A stretch of 37,234 bases of DNA. It comes from a virus. Location: IMG/VR virus record IMGVR_UViG_3300047481_000473, positions 1 through 37,234 of that record; one strand, written 5' to 3'. A program made the position numbers and the translations under genes. Each line of letters starts with the position of its first letter. The stretch's first letter is position 1. The notes below the pieces were generated by a model. It was not told where the DNA came from, made no database searches, and worked only from the letters and a program-made list of their open reading frames with translations. Shown one piece after another: positions 8,077-15,945 of the stretch.

Positions 8077-9662
8077 GTTTTGTTGGAACTCTCTTACCTT
8101 ATCAGCCAGAGGCTGTAACTAAAATGATAGAGCGACAAAAGATGCTTGTTGCCTACGACCTAGGTTTAGGAAAAACGGTGATAACCATTGCAGCTATAGA
8201 GCAACTTATGGATGAGCGTAAAATTAAAGAACCTGGGCTTATAATATGTTTGTCAAGTTTAAAATACCAATGGGCAAACCAGATTGAGAAGTTTACAAAT
8301 GGATCTTCACAAGCTTTGGTTATTGATGGAACACCAAAGAAAAGAGCAGAGCAATACGACCTTGCTAGAAATTGGCAAGAAAGCAACACCGATTACATTA
8401 TCCTCAATTATGAACAAGTTGTTAACGATTGGAAACACGTCGCCAACCTTCCTAGGGGATTTGTTGTTATTGACGAAGCCACTGCAATCAAATCATTTAG
8501 ATCAAAAAGATCAAGAGCAGTCAAAAAACTAACAGACTCTAAGTATCGTTTTGCTTTAACTGGCACGCCTATAGAGAACGGTAAACCAGAAGAGCTTTAC
8601 AGCATTATGCAGTTTGTTGATGCAAACTTACTAGGCAGATTTGATATCTTTGATAAAGCTTTTATTGTTAGAAATCAATGGGGTGGCGTAGATCGTTACA
8701 GAAACCTTCCAGTACTTCATGAGCGAATTAAAGAAGCATCTGTTCGGAAAACACAAAAAGATGATGATGTTGCTCCCTATCTTCCAGATACTATACATAA
8801 AGAACCAGTATTTATTCCTTTAGATAGAAAGGGAGCTAAGCTTTACGTAAGAATAGTAAAAGATTTACAACAAGACTTAGATGATGCACAGCAAATGTTT
8901 GGTTCTGGTTTTAATGTGTTTTCGCACTATGGGTTAGAACGTGCCACTGGTGGCCCTGAGGATGAAATGCGTGGAAAGATTATGTCTAAAATTGGAGCAT
9001 TAAAAATGCTGTGTTCTCATTCAGACTTACTAAAAACTAGTAGTAATAAGTTTAAACAATTAATGGGAGAGGGCTCTGCTTACGCTCATCAGTTAATGGA
9101 AGAAGGATTATTAGAAGGGGTTAACGCTTCTGCAAAATTAGATTATTTAGTTTCTTATGTAAAAGACTTTTTAGATCAAAACGATTTAAATAAAGTTGTT
9201 ATATTTGCTACTTATGTTGATATGCTAGACAAAATAGAAGAAGCACTAGGCGCAGAAATGTGTAGAAAGTACTCTGGTAAGTTAGATGCAAAAACTAAAG
9301 AACTTAATAAAGTCCAATTTAACACCGATCCTAATATACGGGTCCTTATTTCTAGTGACGCTGGTGGTTATGGGGTTGACCTACCTGCAGCTAATCTTTT
9401 GGTTAACTTTGACCTCCCTTGGAGTAGCGGCACAGCGACTCAACGAAACGGAAGAATAAAACGCGCCTCGTCAACCTGGCCTTCTATTGTTATACAAGAT
9501 ATACTTGTAGCAGGTTCGATTGAAGTACGCCAACACGAAGCTTTACAACAAAAGAACGCTGTTGCTAACGCTGTTATGGATGGTCAAGGCATAGATGATA
9601 GGGGTGGGGTTGCTCTAACCGTAGAGAGCCTAAACTCTTTTTTAAGAAAGGCGGTTGTGTAA
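8073..9662 (+). CDS. SNF2-like superfamily 2 helicase/translocase
   Basis: 529 residues with the full SF2 motif set. These include PYQPEAV (Q-like), motif I DLGLGKT near residue 29, motif II VVIDEATAIK near 132, motif III LTGTPIENG near 165, then VVIFATYV, LISSDAGGYGVDLPAANLLVNFDLPWSSGTATQRNGRIKR-type motifs V and VI near 430-465. The spacing matches SNF2/RapA-like phage proteins that translocate on double-stranded DNA, used in replication, recombination or clearing bound proteins. It starts at an ATGA overlap with the kinase and ends one base into the small ribbon-helix-helix gene. Confidence 0.88.
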   Translation: MSFVGTLLPYQPEAVTKMIERQKMLVAYDLGLGKTVITIAAIEQLMDERKIKEPGLIICLSSLKYQWANQIEKFTNGSSQALVIDGTPKKRAEQYDLARNWQESNTDYIILNYEQVVNDWKHVANLPRGFVVIDEATAIKSFRSKRSRAVKKLTDSKYRFALTGTPIENGKPEELYSIMQFVDANLLGRFDIFDKAFIVRNQWGGVDRYRNLPVLHERIKEASVRKTQKDDDVAPYLPDTIHKEPVFIPLDRKGAKLYVRIVKDLQQDLDDAQQMFGSGFNVFSHYGLERATGGPEDEMRGKIMSKIGALKMLCSHSDLLKTSSNKFKQLMGEGSAYAHQLMEEGLLEGVNASAKLDYLVSYVKDFLDQNDLNKVVIFATYVDMLDKIEEALGAEMCRKYSGKLDAKTKELNKVQFNTDPNIRVLISSDAGGYGVDLPAANLLVNFDLPWSSGTATQRNGRIKRASSTWPSIVIQDILVAGSIEVRQHEALQQKNAVANAVMDGQGIDDRGGVALTVESLNSFLRKAVV

Positions 9663-9805
9663 TGGGAAAAGCCAAAACACCAACAAAGACTATTAGAGTT
9701 TCAGACTCTTTATGGGCTGAGGTTAAAAAGAAAGCAGCTGCAGAAAAAGTTACAGTGACAAGTGTGATACTCTCGGCTCTTAATAAATACGTAGGTAAAG
9801 AGTAA
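9662..9805 (+). CDS. Ribbon-helix-helix DNA-binding protein (47 aa)
   Basis: A 47-residue ORF joined to the helicase stop by TAATG. The strand KTIRVSDSLW, then helix AEVKKKAAAEK and the turn before helix TSVILSALNKYV match the Arc/CopG ribbon-helix-helix pattern almost end to end, with nothing extra. Such proteins dimerise and insert the N-terminal strand into the major groove as repressors. It may regulate this operon or an early promoter. No operator is evident nearby. It is easily missed because of its size. Confidence 0.75.
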   Translation: MGKAKTPTKTIRVSDSLWAEVKKKAAAEKVTVTSVILSALNKYVGKE

Positions 9806-9834
9806 GATTAACTAAGTAAAGGCTAAGGGGATAT

Positions 9835-10245
9835 ATGAGTTTTCCAATAGAAGACGTAAAAAGCGCTGTAAAACAGTACGTTGTTATTAAAGATCAATTA
9901 GAGATGTTAACTACTCGTCAAACAGAACTTAAAACCAGACTTATGGATGCTTTAGATGAGTACGGTGAAACTGATGGCAAAGGCCACAGGATTATAGATT
10001 TAGGTGATGATTCTACAGGTATTACTCAAATAATTAAACAACGTAAAACCTTAAAGGGTTTTGATATAGAACGCGCTGAAAAGTTACTACACGAAAAGAA
10101 CATTTATGATAAATGTATAACTATGGTTCCTACGTTAAACGAAGATGCAATTATGGCAGCATTTTATGATGGAGCGTTAACTGAAGAAGATATTGATTCT
10201 ATGTTTCCTACTAAAGTGACGTACGCCTTTTTAGCAAAGAAATAA
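9835..10245 (+). CDS. Hypothetical protein with N-terminal coiled coil
   Basis: 136 residues, preceded by AAGGGGATAT as ribosome binding site. The first about 45 residues form a long charged helix (KSAVKQYVVIKDQLEMLTTR and onwards). A beta-rich middle (HRIIDLGDDSTG, ITQIIKQRK) and an acidic C-terminal helix (GALTEEDIDSMF) follow. This resembles small coiled-coil proteins seen near recombination genes in actinophages, but I cannot name a family. Its place between the RHH regulator and the HTH protein gives no clear function. Confidence 0.65.
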   Translation: MSFPIEDVKSAVKQYVVIKDQLEMLTTRQTELKTRLMDALDEYGETDGKGHRIIDLGDDSTGITQIIKQRKTLKGFDIERAEKLLHEKNIYDKCITMVPTLNEDAIMAAFYDGALTEEDIDSMFPTKVTYAFLAKK

Positions 10246-10246
10246 T

Positions 10247-10756
10247 ATGACGTCTGATTTTATAGAAAAGTCTTTTGTTGGACTAGACGACTTTTACCCA
10301 GGAAGCAAACGTAAAAAGAAGTCTTTGGTGCAGGAAGAAAAGATACGAGAACAAAAGCTTGCATGGGACTCAAAGCCATATAAGAAAACGCTGCCAAACG
10401 GTAAAGAAGTAGAAATGTTTACTATCGGCGCGTTGTCTAAGGCTTTGGGCAGACCTATTGTTACTCTTTACCAATGGATGGACGCAGGCTACCTGCCAAC
10501 CTCTCCATACCGTTTGCCTGACACAACAGGGAAAAATGGGGCAGTAATTGCCGGCAGACGCCTGTATACGCGTCAAATGGTCGAGGTTACTGTAGAATTG
10601 TTTTCTCGGTCCGGTTTACTAGAGAAATCTAGAATAAATTGGGCCGTGAATCGAAAACTCTCACAAGAGTTAAGCGAGGCATGGGATAAAATCCGTGCCA
10701 AAGAAACAATGAACGAAACTAATGAAATCGATGAAACTAATGAAAGGTACAGCTAA
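10247..10756 (+). CDS. MerR-like helix-turn-helix protein
   Basis: 169 residues. The central part reads FTIGALSKALGRPIVTLYQW, then GYLPTSPYR and GRRLYTRQMVEV, the helix-turn-helix and wing of MerR-type domains (about residues 58-115). The N-terminus is basic (SKRKKKS) and the C-terminus is a charged helix. There is no effector domain, so it is probably a structural or regulatory DNA-binding protein, not a metal sensor. The C-terminal codons contain a short repeat (NETNEIDETNE) from a tandem AATGAAA/ATGAAACT sequence at about 10707-10745. Confidence 0.72.
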   Translation: MTSDFIEKSFVGLDDFYPGSKRKKKSLVQEEKIREQKLAWDSKPYKKTLPNGKEVEMFTIGALSKALGRPIVTLYQWMDAGYLPTSPYRLPDTTGKNGAVIAGRRLYTRQMVEVTVELFSRSGLLEKSRINWAVNRKLSQELSEAWDKIRAKETMNETNEIDETNERYS

Positions 10757-10758
10757 TA

Positions 10759-11427
10759 ATGTCAATACAAAAAACAATGCCAGATGTAAACGAATTTGTT
10801 GTAGCAGATGACGCTTTATCTGCAAGACCAACAAATGGCGCTTCAGCAGTGTCATCCGGATGGGATGCCGCTGTTGCTTTAATTAAATCAGATCGTGAAT
10901 ACGCTTCTGAGTTTAAATGCTCAGAAGAACCACAAATAATTAAGTTCCTTGATCAAACCGGCCCATTTGCCGTTTACAAGCAACACTTCTTAAACAAAAC
11001 AGGAAAGCGTTCTTACATCTGGGACGGATCTGGTCCAAGCGACCCACTGCAAACACTTCTTGGAAGTCGTGCAGAAGACAAGCGTGGATTTACCATTGCT
11101 AATTTAAGTGAAAAACCTACTAAGCGACAAATGTTAATTGCTTCAGTACGTTTATTTAAAACACTACATGCATCACATTTTTCCGCACAAGGTCCTTTAC
11201 AAGGTACTGAAGAGCGACCAATGTATTGGGCGTTAAGCCGAACAGGTAAGATGCAATCAACTGTTTATCACCTAACTCCAATCAAGCAGCGTGACTTGAT
11301 GGAAGACTACGGAATTGATCCCGTAGCAGCTGAAGCTGAAATAGCAAAAATGCAATGTTTTACTGTTGCAGATTTGCATATGTCATCTTACGATGACCTA
11401 CTTCGTGTAGCACAAGAGCTAAGCTAA
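10759..11427 (+). CDS. Probable phage single-stranded DNA-binding protein
   Basis: 222 residues. The core KFLDQTGPFAVYKQHFLN, then GKRSYIWDG, FTIANLSE and MYWALSRTGK follows the order I associate with an actinophage family annotated as ssDNA-binding (OB-fold, FLED-PFxxYxxHW, GKxSF, then W/YWxxSRxGK). Homologues usually have a Cys pair after GKRSF; here that stretch is SGPSDPL with no Cys, so a zinc site appears lost. It stands directly before the DNA polymerase gene, in keeping with a role at the fork. Family memory, not a search, supports this. Confidence 0.6.
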   Translation: MSIQKTMPDVNEFVVADDALSARPTNGASAVSSGWDAAVALIKSDREYASEFKCSEEPQIIKFLDQTGPFAVYKQHFLNKTGKRSYIWDGSGPSDPLQTLLGSRAEDKRGFTIANLSEKPTKRQMLIASVRLFKTLHASHFSAQGPLQGTEERPMYWALSRTGKMQSTVYHLTPIKQRDLMEDYGIDPVAAEAEIAKMQCFTVADLHMSSYDDLLRVAQELS

Positions 11428-11448
11428 CACCACGCACTAGAACGGCTG

Positions 11449-11478
11449 CAGGGCCGGTTTCCCCCTTAATCGGCCCTG
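11449..11478 (+). promoter_or_regulatory. Hairpin in the gap before the DNA polymerase gene
   Basis: A perfect 8-bp stem CAGGGCCG/CGGCCCTG with a 14-base loop containing CCCCC, in a GC-rich island of an otherwise AT-rich operon. No U-run follows, so it is not a canonical terminator. It may be a processing, pausing or attenuation site between the ssDNA-binding and polymerase genes. The polymerase ribosome binding site (AAAGGGGATG) follows within ten bases of its end. Confidence 0.55.
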
Positions 11479-11497
11479 TCAGTCTCAAAGGGGATGT

Positions 11498-13462
11498 ATG
11501 AACATCATTACAACTATTGAACAACTTGATGAAATGGTTGCGTTTTATCTTAAACAAGACTCATTTGCATTTGATGTTGAAACTGTAGGAGACCGTAGGG
11601 GTATGCCTGTAGCAAACGAAGTTTTATGGATATCGTTTGCAACTCACGGACGCGGTGATGTAATTCCTTTAGGGCATCCAAATGGTGATTTAGTAGAATA
11701 CATTTACCCTCTGACCGCTGTGGGAGAGAAGAGAAAAGCAGAGGGTTTACCTCTTAGAGATATTGATTACTCTAAAGATAAAAAGAAGTCTAAAAGAGTG
11801 TTTACTAGTCCACCTAAACAACTATATCCAGCAGAAGTATTTAAAGCGTTAGAGCCTTTAATGTTTAGCGATAAGTTAAAAATAGGCCACAATTTAGTAT
11901 TTGATTGTTCATCAGTAGCAAAGTATTTTGATAACAGAATCCCTAACGGTCCGTTTTTTGACACTATGATTGCTAGTTTTATATACAGTAACCGTAATAG
12001 GAACAAACTAGGTTTAGATGATTGCCTGCAGAGAGAGCTGGGTTACAGTATGGAAAAAGGGGTTGGTAAAGAGGTAGAACTTAACTCTTTTGATGATGTA
12101 GCTAAATACTCTTATTTAGATTCTAAATACACTTTTTTACTATCAAAGATTTTAAAACAAAAGTTGATAGATAATGACGTAGAAAAGGTATTTAAACTTG
12201 AAATGCAAGTTCTTTATGTGCTTTGTCATATGAAGCTTGCTGGTACTCCAATAGACATGGTTGCCTTAACTGAACTACACAGTAAGTTACATAACGAGAT
12301 TGAAGTAGCAAGATCTGACATATACAGAATTGCTGGTCGTGTATTTAATATTAACTCTAATAATGAACGTAAGGCTATTCTTTTTGGACCAAAATCTGAA
12401 GGTGGTAGAGGGTTAAAAGGTAAAATATTAACTCTTAAAGGAGCTGAAAAAGATGAAGACGAAAGAGTATATACAGATTACTCAGTCTCTGAAGAGGCAA
12501 TTGTTGCGTATAGAGATAAAGACCCATTTGTTAAAGCTTTATTAGATTATCAAGATTTAAATAAGTTATTAACAACTTATGTAGTGCCATACATGGGTGG
12601 AGACGTAACAACTACCGTACGCGGTATTGCCAAAGTTAAATATAGAGAAAGTTTATTAATAAACGATAAAATCTATTGTGACTTATTGCAGCATGGTGCG
12701 GAAACTGGACGGTTTTCTAGTCGTAATCCAAACTTACAAAATGTTCCAGCCCCACATACAGACCATGGAAAGGCGATTAGAAATCTATTTTGTGCTCCAA
12801 ATGGTTACAAATTAATTGTTGCTGACTATAGCCAAATAGAACCTAGGGTTATTGCTTCATTCTCTGAAGATCCAATTATGTTATCTAATTACGCTGAAGG
12901 AAAAGACATATATACAACTGTGGGTGAAACTATGGGTGTAGATAGAAAAGCAGGAAAAGTATTAGTGTTAGCAATGGCTTATGGTGTTGGGCCAGATAAG
13001 ATTGCTAAACAAATTGATTGTTCTTTACAAGAAGCAAAAGCTCTTTTAAATCGATTTTCAAAAGAGTTTCCAGCTATCGACCACTATAGATATAGAGTTA
13101 TTGGAGCAACTAGAAACAACTTATACGTAACAACGTTAGCTGGTAGAAAAAGGTTTTTACCCGATATTGTTTCAAGAGATATAAAACTTCGCTCTAGCGC
13201 CGAAAGACAAGCTTTTAATACTAAAATACAAGGGTCTGCTGCCGATATTATGAAAATGGCAATGGTTAGGGCTCATGCTATGTTGCCAGAGGGCGCTTCT
13301 CTTTTACTTACCGTTCATGATGAATTAATAACTATTGCTGCGGATAATATTGTAGAAGAAGCAAAAGAAGCAATAAGGAGTGCTATGGAAGATATATCTT
13401 TACTTAAAGTTCCTTTAACTGCTGATGTAAAGGTTGTTAAGAGGTGGGGTGAGGCCAAATGA
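11498..13462 (+). CDS. polA: Family A DNA polymerase with 3'-5' exonuclease
   Basis: 654 residues, replicative PolA of phage type without a 5'-3' exonuclease domain. The proofreading domain has FAFDVET (D26, E28), KIGHNLVFD near 127 and YSYLDSKYTFLL near 205. The polymerase has motif A ADYSQIEPR (D443), motif B DRKAGKVLVLAMAYG (482-496) and motif C VHDE (606-609). In motif B the residue equivalent to E. coli Phe762 is Leu491. Start is the ATG after AAAGGGGATGT. The gene follows the ssDNA-binding gene and overlaps the next ORF by four bases. Confidence 0.95.
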   Translation: MNIITTIEQLDEMVAFYLKQDSFAFDVETVGDRRGMPVANEVLWISFATHGRGDVIPLGHPNGDLVEYIYPLTAVGEKRKAEGLPLRDIDYSKDKKKSKRVFTSPPKQLYPAEVFKALEPLMFSDKLKIGHNLVFDCSSVAKYFDNRIPNGPFFDTMIASFIYSNRNRNKLGLDDCLQRELGYSMEKGVGKEVELNSFDDVAKYSYLDSKYTFLLSKILKQKLIDNDVEKVFKLEMQVLYVLCHMKLAGTPIDMVALTELHSKLHNEIEVARSDIYRIAGRVFNINSNNERKAILFGPKSEGGRGLKGKILTLKGAEKDEDERVYTDYSVSEEAIVAYRDKDPFVKALLDYQDLNKLLTTYVVPYMGGDVTTTVRGIAKVKYRESLLINDKIYCDLLQHGAETGRFSSRNPNLQNVPAPHTDHGKAIRNLFCAPNGYKLIVADYSQIEPRVIASFSEDPIMLSNYAEGKDIYTTVGETMGVDRKAGKVLVLAMAYGVGPDKIAKQIDCSLQEAKALLNRFSKEFPAIDHYRYRVIGATRNNLYVTTLAGRKRFLPDIVSRDIKLRSSAERQAFNTKIQGSAADIMKMAMVRAHAMLPEGASLLLTVHDELITIAADNIVEEAKEAIRSAMEDISLLKVPLTADVKVVKRWGEAK

Positions 13463-13938
13463 AATGGTTTAGAAAACGCAAAAAGAAACATAATAATAAA
13501 ATTCATGTGGCTTTAGATCGAAATAACATAATTCCTTTAACTACTCTAGCTAGGTGGTACCTTTATGACACAGATTTAGAAGAACCAAATAAGGTTGCTC
13601 CCAAGTTAGGTATGAGCCTAGTAAGCGAAGAAGGCCATGAAAAAGAAATGCAGGATAGTGATAAACGGATAGATAAGATTTTTAGTCTATACCCATTTAT
13701 TGGCGCTATTGCCGATATTAATGCAAGAGCGGTAGCCGCTACGCAAGTAATGCATATGGAGGACTATAATGGTGGCACTAAGCTGTCTGATTCTGAAGCA
13801 ATTATATCTGAGTTTTATAGGGTAATAGGACACGCTGCCATTACCAGTGCTTTTTCTACAGCAGTAGAACTTGGTATAGTTCAGCTATCAGAAGGTAAAG
13901 ACGTTTCTAAAATAGTGGAGGAATATGATGAGTTCTAA
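13459..13938 (+). CDS. Hypothetical protein
   Basis: 159 residues, coupled to the polymerase gene by ATGA. The N-terminus is very basic (KWFRKRKKKHNNK), which could bind nucleic acid. The remainder looks helical, with a hydrophobic Ala-rich stretch (IGAIADINARAVAATQVM, about residues 77-95) and an acidic end. It may assist the polymerase, but no motif is recognised. It overlaps the next gene by 14 bases. Confidence 0.6.
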   Translation: MKWFRKRKKKHNNKIHVALDRNNIIPLTTLARWYLYDTDLEEPNKVAPKLGMSLVSEEGHEKEMQDSDKRIDKIFSLYPFIGAIADINARAVAATQVMHMEDYNGGTKLSDSEAIISEFYRVIGHAAITSAFSTAVELGIVQLSEGKDVSKIVEEYDEF

Positions 13939-14272
13939 TTGGTGGGCAAATAAACTAAGTAACAATCCTAATCCTATTCAATCTTCGGTTCCCCCAGTGA
14001 CTACACAACCCGCTTACATTCCACCAGAAGTTAGAGACCATAAATTACCTGCAAGTGCAACCTCTGCGTCTAGATGTCCTAACTGTTCTAGTCAAAACTA
14101 TGGCGGAACTGGTGACACTAGACCAAGGTGTTATGATTGCGGTTACCCAATTCAACAAACTGGTTCAGGCACCGCCGGTGTTTCAGTTCCATTAGAAGGG
14201 CCAACTCAAGCAGCAAAACAAGTTTCTACAGAAAACAACTTCAACCCTCAAGGAATCATAGGACACATTTAA
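13925..14272 (+). CDS. Small zinc-ribbon protein
   Basis: 115 residues. GGAGGAAT lies just before the ATGATG pair, so translation starts at 13925 or 13928. The centre has CPNC and, 14 residues on, CYDCG, forming a four-Cys zinc ribbon (about residues 51-72). The N- and C-terminal parts are Pro/Asn/Thr-rich and probably disordered. The stop shares TAATG with the RecA gene. It could be a protein-protein or DNA adaptor for recombination; function unknown. Confidence 0.65.
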   Translation: MMSSNWWANKLSNNPNPIQSSVPPVTTQPAYIPPEVRDHKLPASATSASRCPNCSSQNYGGTGDTRPRCYDCGYPIQQTGSGTAGVSVPLEGPTQAAKQVSTENNFNPQGIIGHI

Positions 14273-15312
14273 TGTCATTACTAGCAAAGACAATTGAAAA
14301 GATAAACAAGTCTATTGGCGAAAACACTATTGTACTTGGAAGTGAAATACGTGATGACTTAATGGAAAGATTTACAACTGGTTCAGTATCTTTAGACGTG
14401 ATACTAGGCGGAGGTTGGCCAGTAAACCAATGGCATGAGATTATTGGTGAAGCTAGTAATGGTAAGACAGCAATTGCTTTAAAAACTATTGCAGCAAACC
14501 AAAAGAAAGATCCAAAGTTCACCACCCTTTGGGTGGCTGCTGAGCAATGGGTTCCTGAGTACGCTGCTATGTGTGGCGTAGATGTATCAAGAGTGTATGT
14601 TGTTTCTACAAATGTAATGGAGGAGGCTTATGAAGCGGTTGTCAAGGTTGTTGAAACGAAAGATGTTGATTGTATTGTTATTGATAGTCTTCCCGCTCTT
14701 GTTCCTACCTCGGAGGATGAGAAAGAAATGGATGAGTCAACCGTAGGCCGTGGAGCCTTGTTGACAAACAAGTTTTTTAGAAAGATTGGAAAGGCATCTA
14801 AGAGGTCTTTAGTAGATGCCGAACGCCCGTTTATTGGATTAATGATTAACCAATGGCGTTCTAAGATCGGTGTTATGTACGGAGACCCACGTACTACACC
14901 TGGTGGGTTGGGCAAGGACTACTCATACTTTACAAGAATAGAAGTAAAAAGAGATGAGTGGATTGAGGTAGGAACTGGCCAAGAAAAGCACAGAATTGGC
15001 CAAACAATTAAAGTAAGGACAATTAAAAACAAGTCAGCCCCTCCTTCTCAAACGGCATTTATGGACTTTTATTTTGCTGATGGCGGAAGTGTCTCTAAAG
15101 GAGAATACGATTTTGCTAAAGAAATCGTTGCTATGGGTATTCTAAATAAAGTTATTACTAGAGCCGGTGCTTACTACAGGTATGCAGATCGACAGTGGCA
15201 AGGGGCAGATGCTATGCTTAGCTCTATACGGGAAGAGGTAGATCTTCGAGAGACCTTTGAACGCGATGTTTTAGATTCTATAAAGGCTAGCTCAAAGTTA
15301 GCCGGGGTCTAA
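14272..15312 (+). CDS. recA: RecA/UvsX-like recombinase
   Basis: 346 residues from the ATG at 14272. The frame is open further upstream to 14137, but that would run across the zinc-ribbon gene in another frame. Walker A GEASNGKT is near residue 61, Walker B CIVIDSLPALVP near 136, and the L2/Walker-adjacent signature NQWRSKIGVMYGD then TTPGGLGKDYS near 195-215. These are the RecA hallmarks. It would pair DNA strands during recombination-dependent replication and repair. Its neighbours are a junction nuclease (15314) and a RecB/Cas4-like nuclease (15946). It is slightly shorter than bacterial RecA. Confidence 0.92.
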   Translation: MSLLAKTIEKINKSIGENTIVLGSEIRDDLMERFTTGSVSLDVILGGGWPVNQWHEIIGEASNGKTAIALKTIAANQKKDPKFTTLWVAAEQWVPEYAAMCGVDVSRVYVVSTNVMEEAYEAVVKVVETKDVDCIVIDSLPALVPTSEDEKEMDESTVGRGALLTNKFFRKIGKASKRSLVDAERPFIGLMINQWRSKIGVMYGDPRTTPGGLGKDYSYFTRIEVKRDEWIEVGTGQEKHRIGQTIKVRTIKNKSAPPSQTAFMDFYFADGGSVSKGEYDFAKEIVAMGILNKVITRAGAYYRYADRQWQGADAMLSSIREEVDLRETFERDVLDSIKASSKLAGV

Positions 15313-15313
15313 C

Positions 15314-15658
15314 ATGCGGAGTAAGGGGCAGAAAGAATCGAAGAAGCATGAGGTACGACTCGCTAAGAAAGTAGATGGAAAGCGAAACGCTGGGAGCGGT
15401 GCATTCTGGAGTCGAAAAGGTGATGTTCGGTCTAAGGACTTGTTAATAGAACACAAGTGGACTGGCAAAGCCTCCTTCACTATCAAGGCGAAAGTTTTAG
15501 AAAAGATTGTTACAGAAGCAATTCTTGACAGTCGCATTCCTGTTTTTGGCATTAGTTTAAATAATGAAAACTATGTCATCATGACAGAAGATGACTTCTT
15601 AGAACAACGCCAGAACCTTCAGGAGTGTACGTGTCAGAAGAAGGCGCAGGGCGCATAG
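15314..15658 (+). CDS. Hjc-like Holliday junction resolvase / PD-(D/E)xK nuclease
   Basis: 114 residues. The pattern SKKHEVRLAKKV, then SGAFWSRKGDV, LLIEHKWT and ASFTIKAKVLEKI follows small PD-(D/E)xK junction nucleases. A Glu lies in the first helix, the catalytic Asp in KGDV (about 37), and Glu-x-Lys in IEHK (about 45-48). It would cut branched DNA produced by RecA and replication. It begins two bases after the recA stop. A second, unrelated RuvC-like resolvase is encoded at 17302. Confidence 0.78.
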   Translation: MRSKGQKESKKHEVRLAKKVDGKRNAGSGAFWSRKGDVRSKDLLIEHKWTGKASFTIKAKVLEKIVTEAILDSRIPVFGISLNNENYVIMTEDDFLEQRQNLQECTCQKKAQGA

Positions 15659-15945
15659 ATGATTGGCGCTACGAAGCTAAATGTCGAGGACTCGATACCG
15701 AACTTTGGTATCCGCCCAGAGACAAAACTAAATATAAAATCATTGCGGATATCTCAAAAGCAGTCTGTTACGGTAAAGACGGTAAATCAGAATGTAAAGT
15801 CCGTAAAGAATGTTTGCTCTATGCAGATCACATGGACGAGCAACATGGGATCTGGGGCGGTATGTCTCACAGAGAGCGTAATGCATTAAAAAGAAAAGCA
15901 AAGAAACAAGGAAAAACACTAAAGCAATGGATTATGGAGCACTAA
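15631..15945 (+). CDS. whiB: WhiB-like Fe-S transcription regulator
   Basis: 104 residues from the GTG at 15631, chosen because AGGAG ends five bases before it; GTG 15625 is the alternative. It carries the WhiB signature: a first Cys (AKCRG), WYPP, then C of AVCYG, CKVRKEC (CxxxxxC), the GIWGG turn and a basic C-terminal helix. These four Cys hold a 4Fe-4S cluster, and the C-terminus binds DNA or sigma factor. WhiB proteins are confined to Actinobacteria and their phages, so this fixes the host phylum. It overlaps the nuclease gene before it by 28 bases. Confidence 0.92.
   Translation: MSEEGAGRIDDWRYEAKCRGLDTELWYPPRDKTKYKIIADISKAVCYGKDGKSECKVRKECLLYADHMDEQHGIWGGMSHRERNALKRKAKKQGKTLKQWIMEH

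Noticed and set aside
8284-8532. 82-residue plus-strand ORF inside the SNF2-like helicase
   Set aside because: Out-of-frame within a gene with complete helicase motifs; no independent ribosome site or domain.
10700-10756. Short AATGAAA/ATGAAACT repeat as a functional element
   Set aside because: Only a few imperfect units inside a coding sequence; best explained as codon-level slippage.
11449-11478. Intrinsic terminator before polA
   Set aside because: The stem is perfect, but no U-run follows and the loop is long; kept only as a regulatory hairpin.
14137-14271. N-terminal extension of the RecA-like gene to 14137
   Set aside because: It would lie across the zinc-ribbon gene, adds a basic low-quality peptide and lacks a ribosome site; ATG 14272 shares TAATG with the preceding stop.
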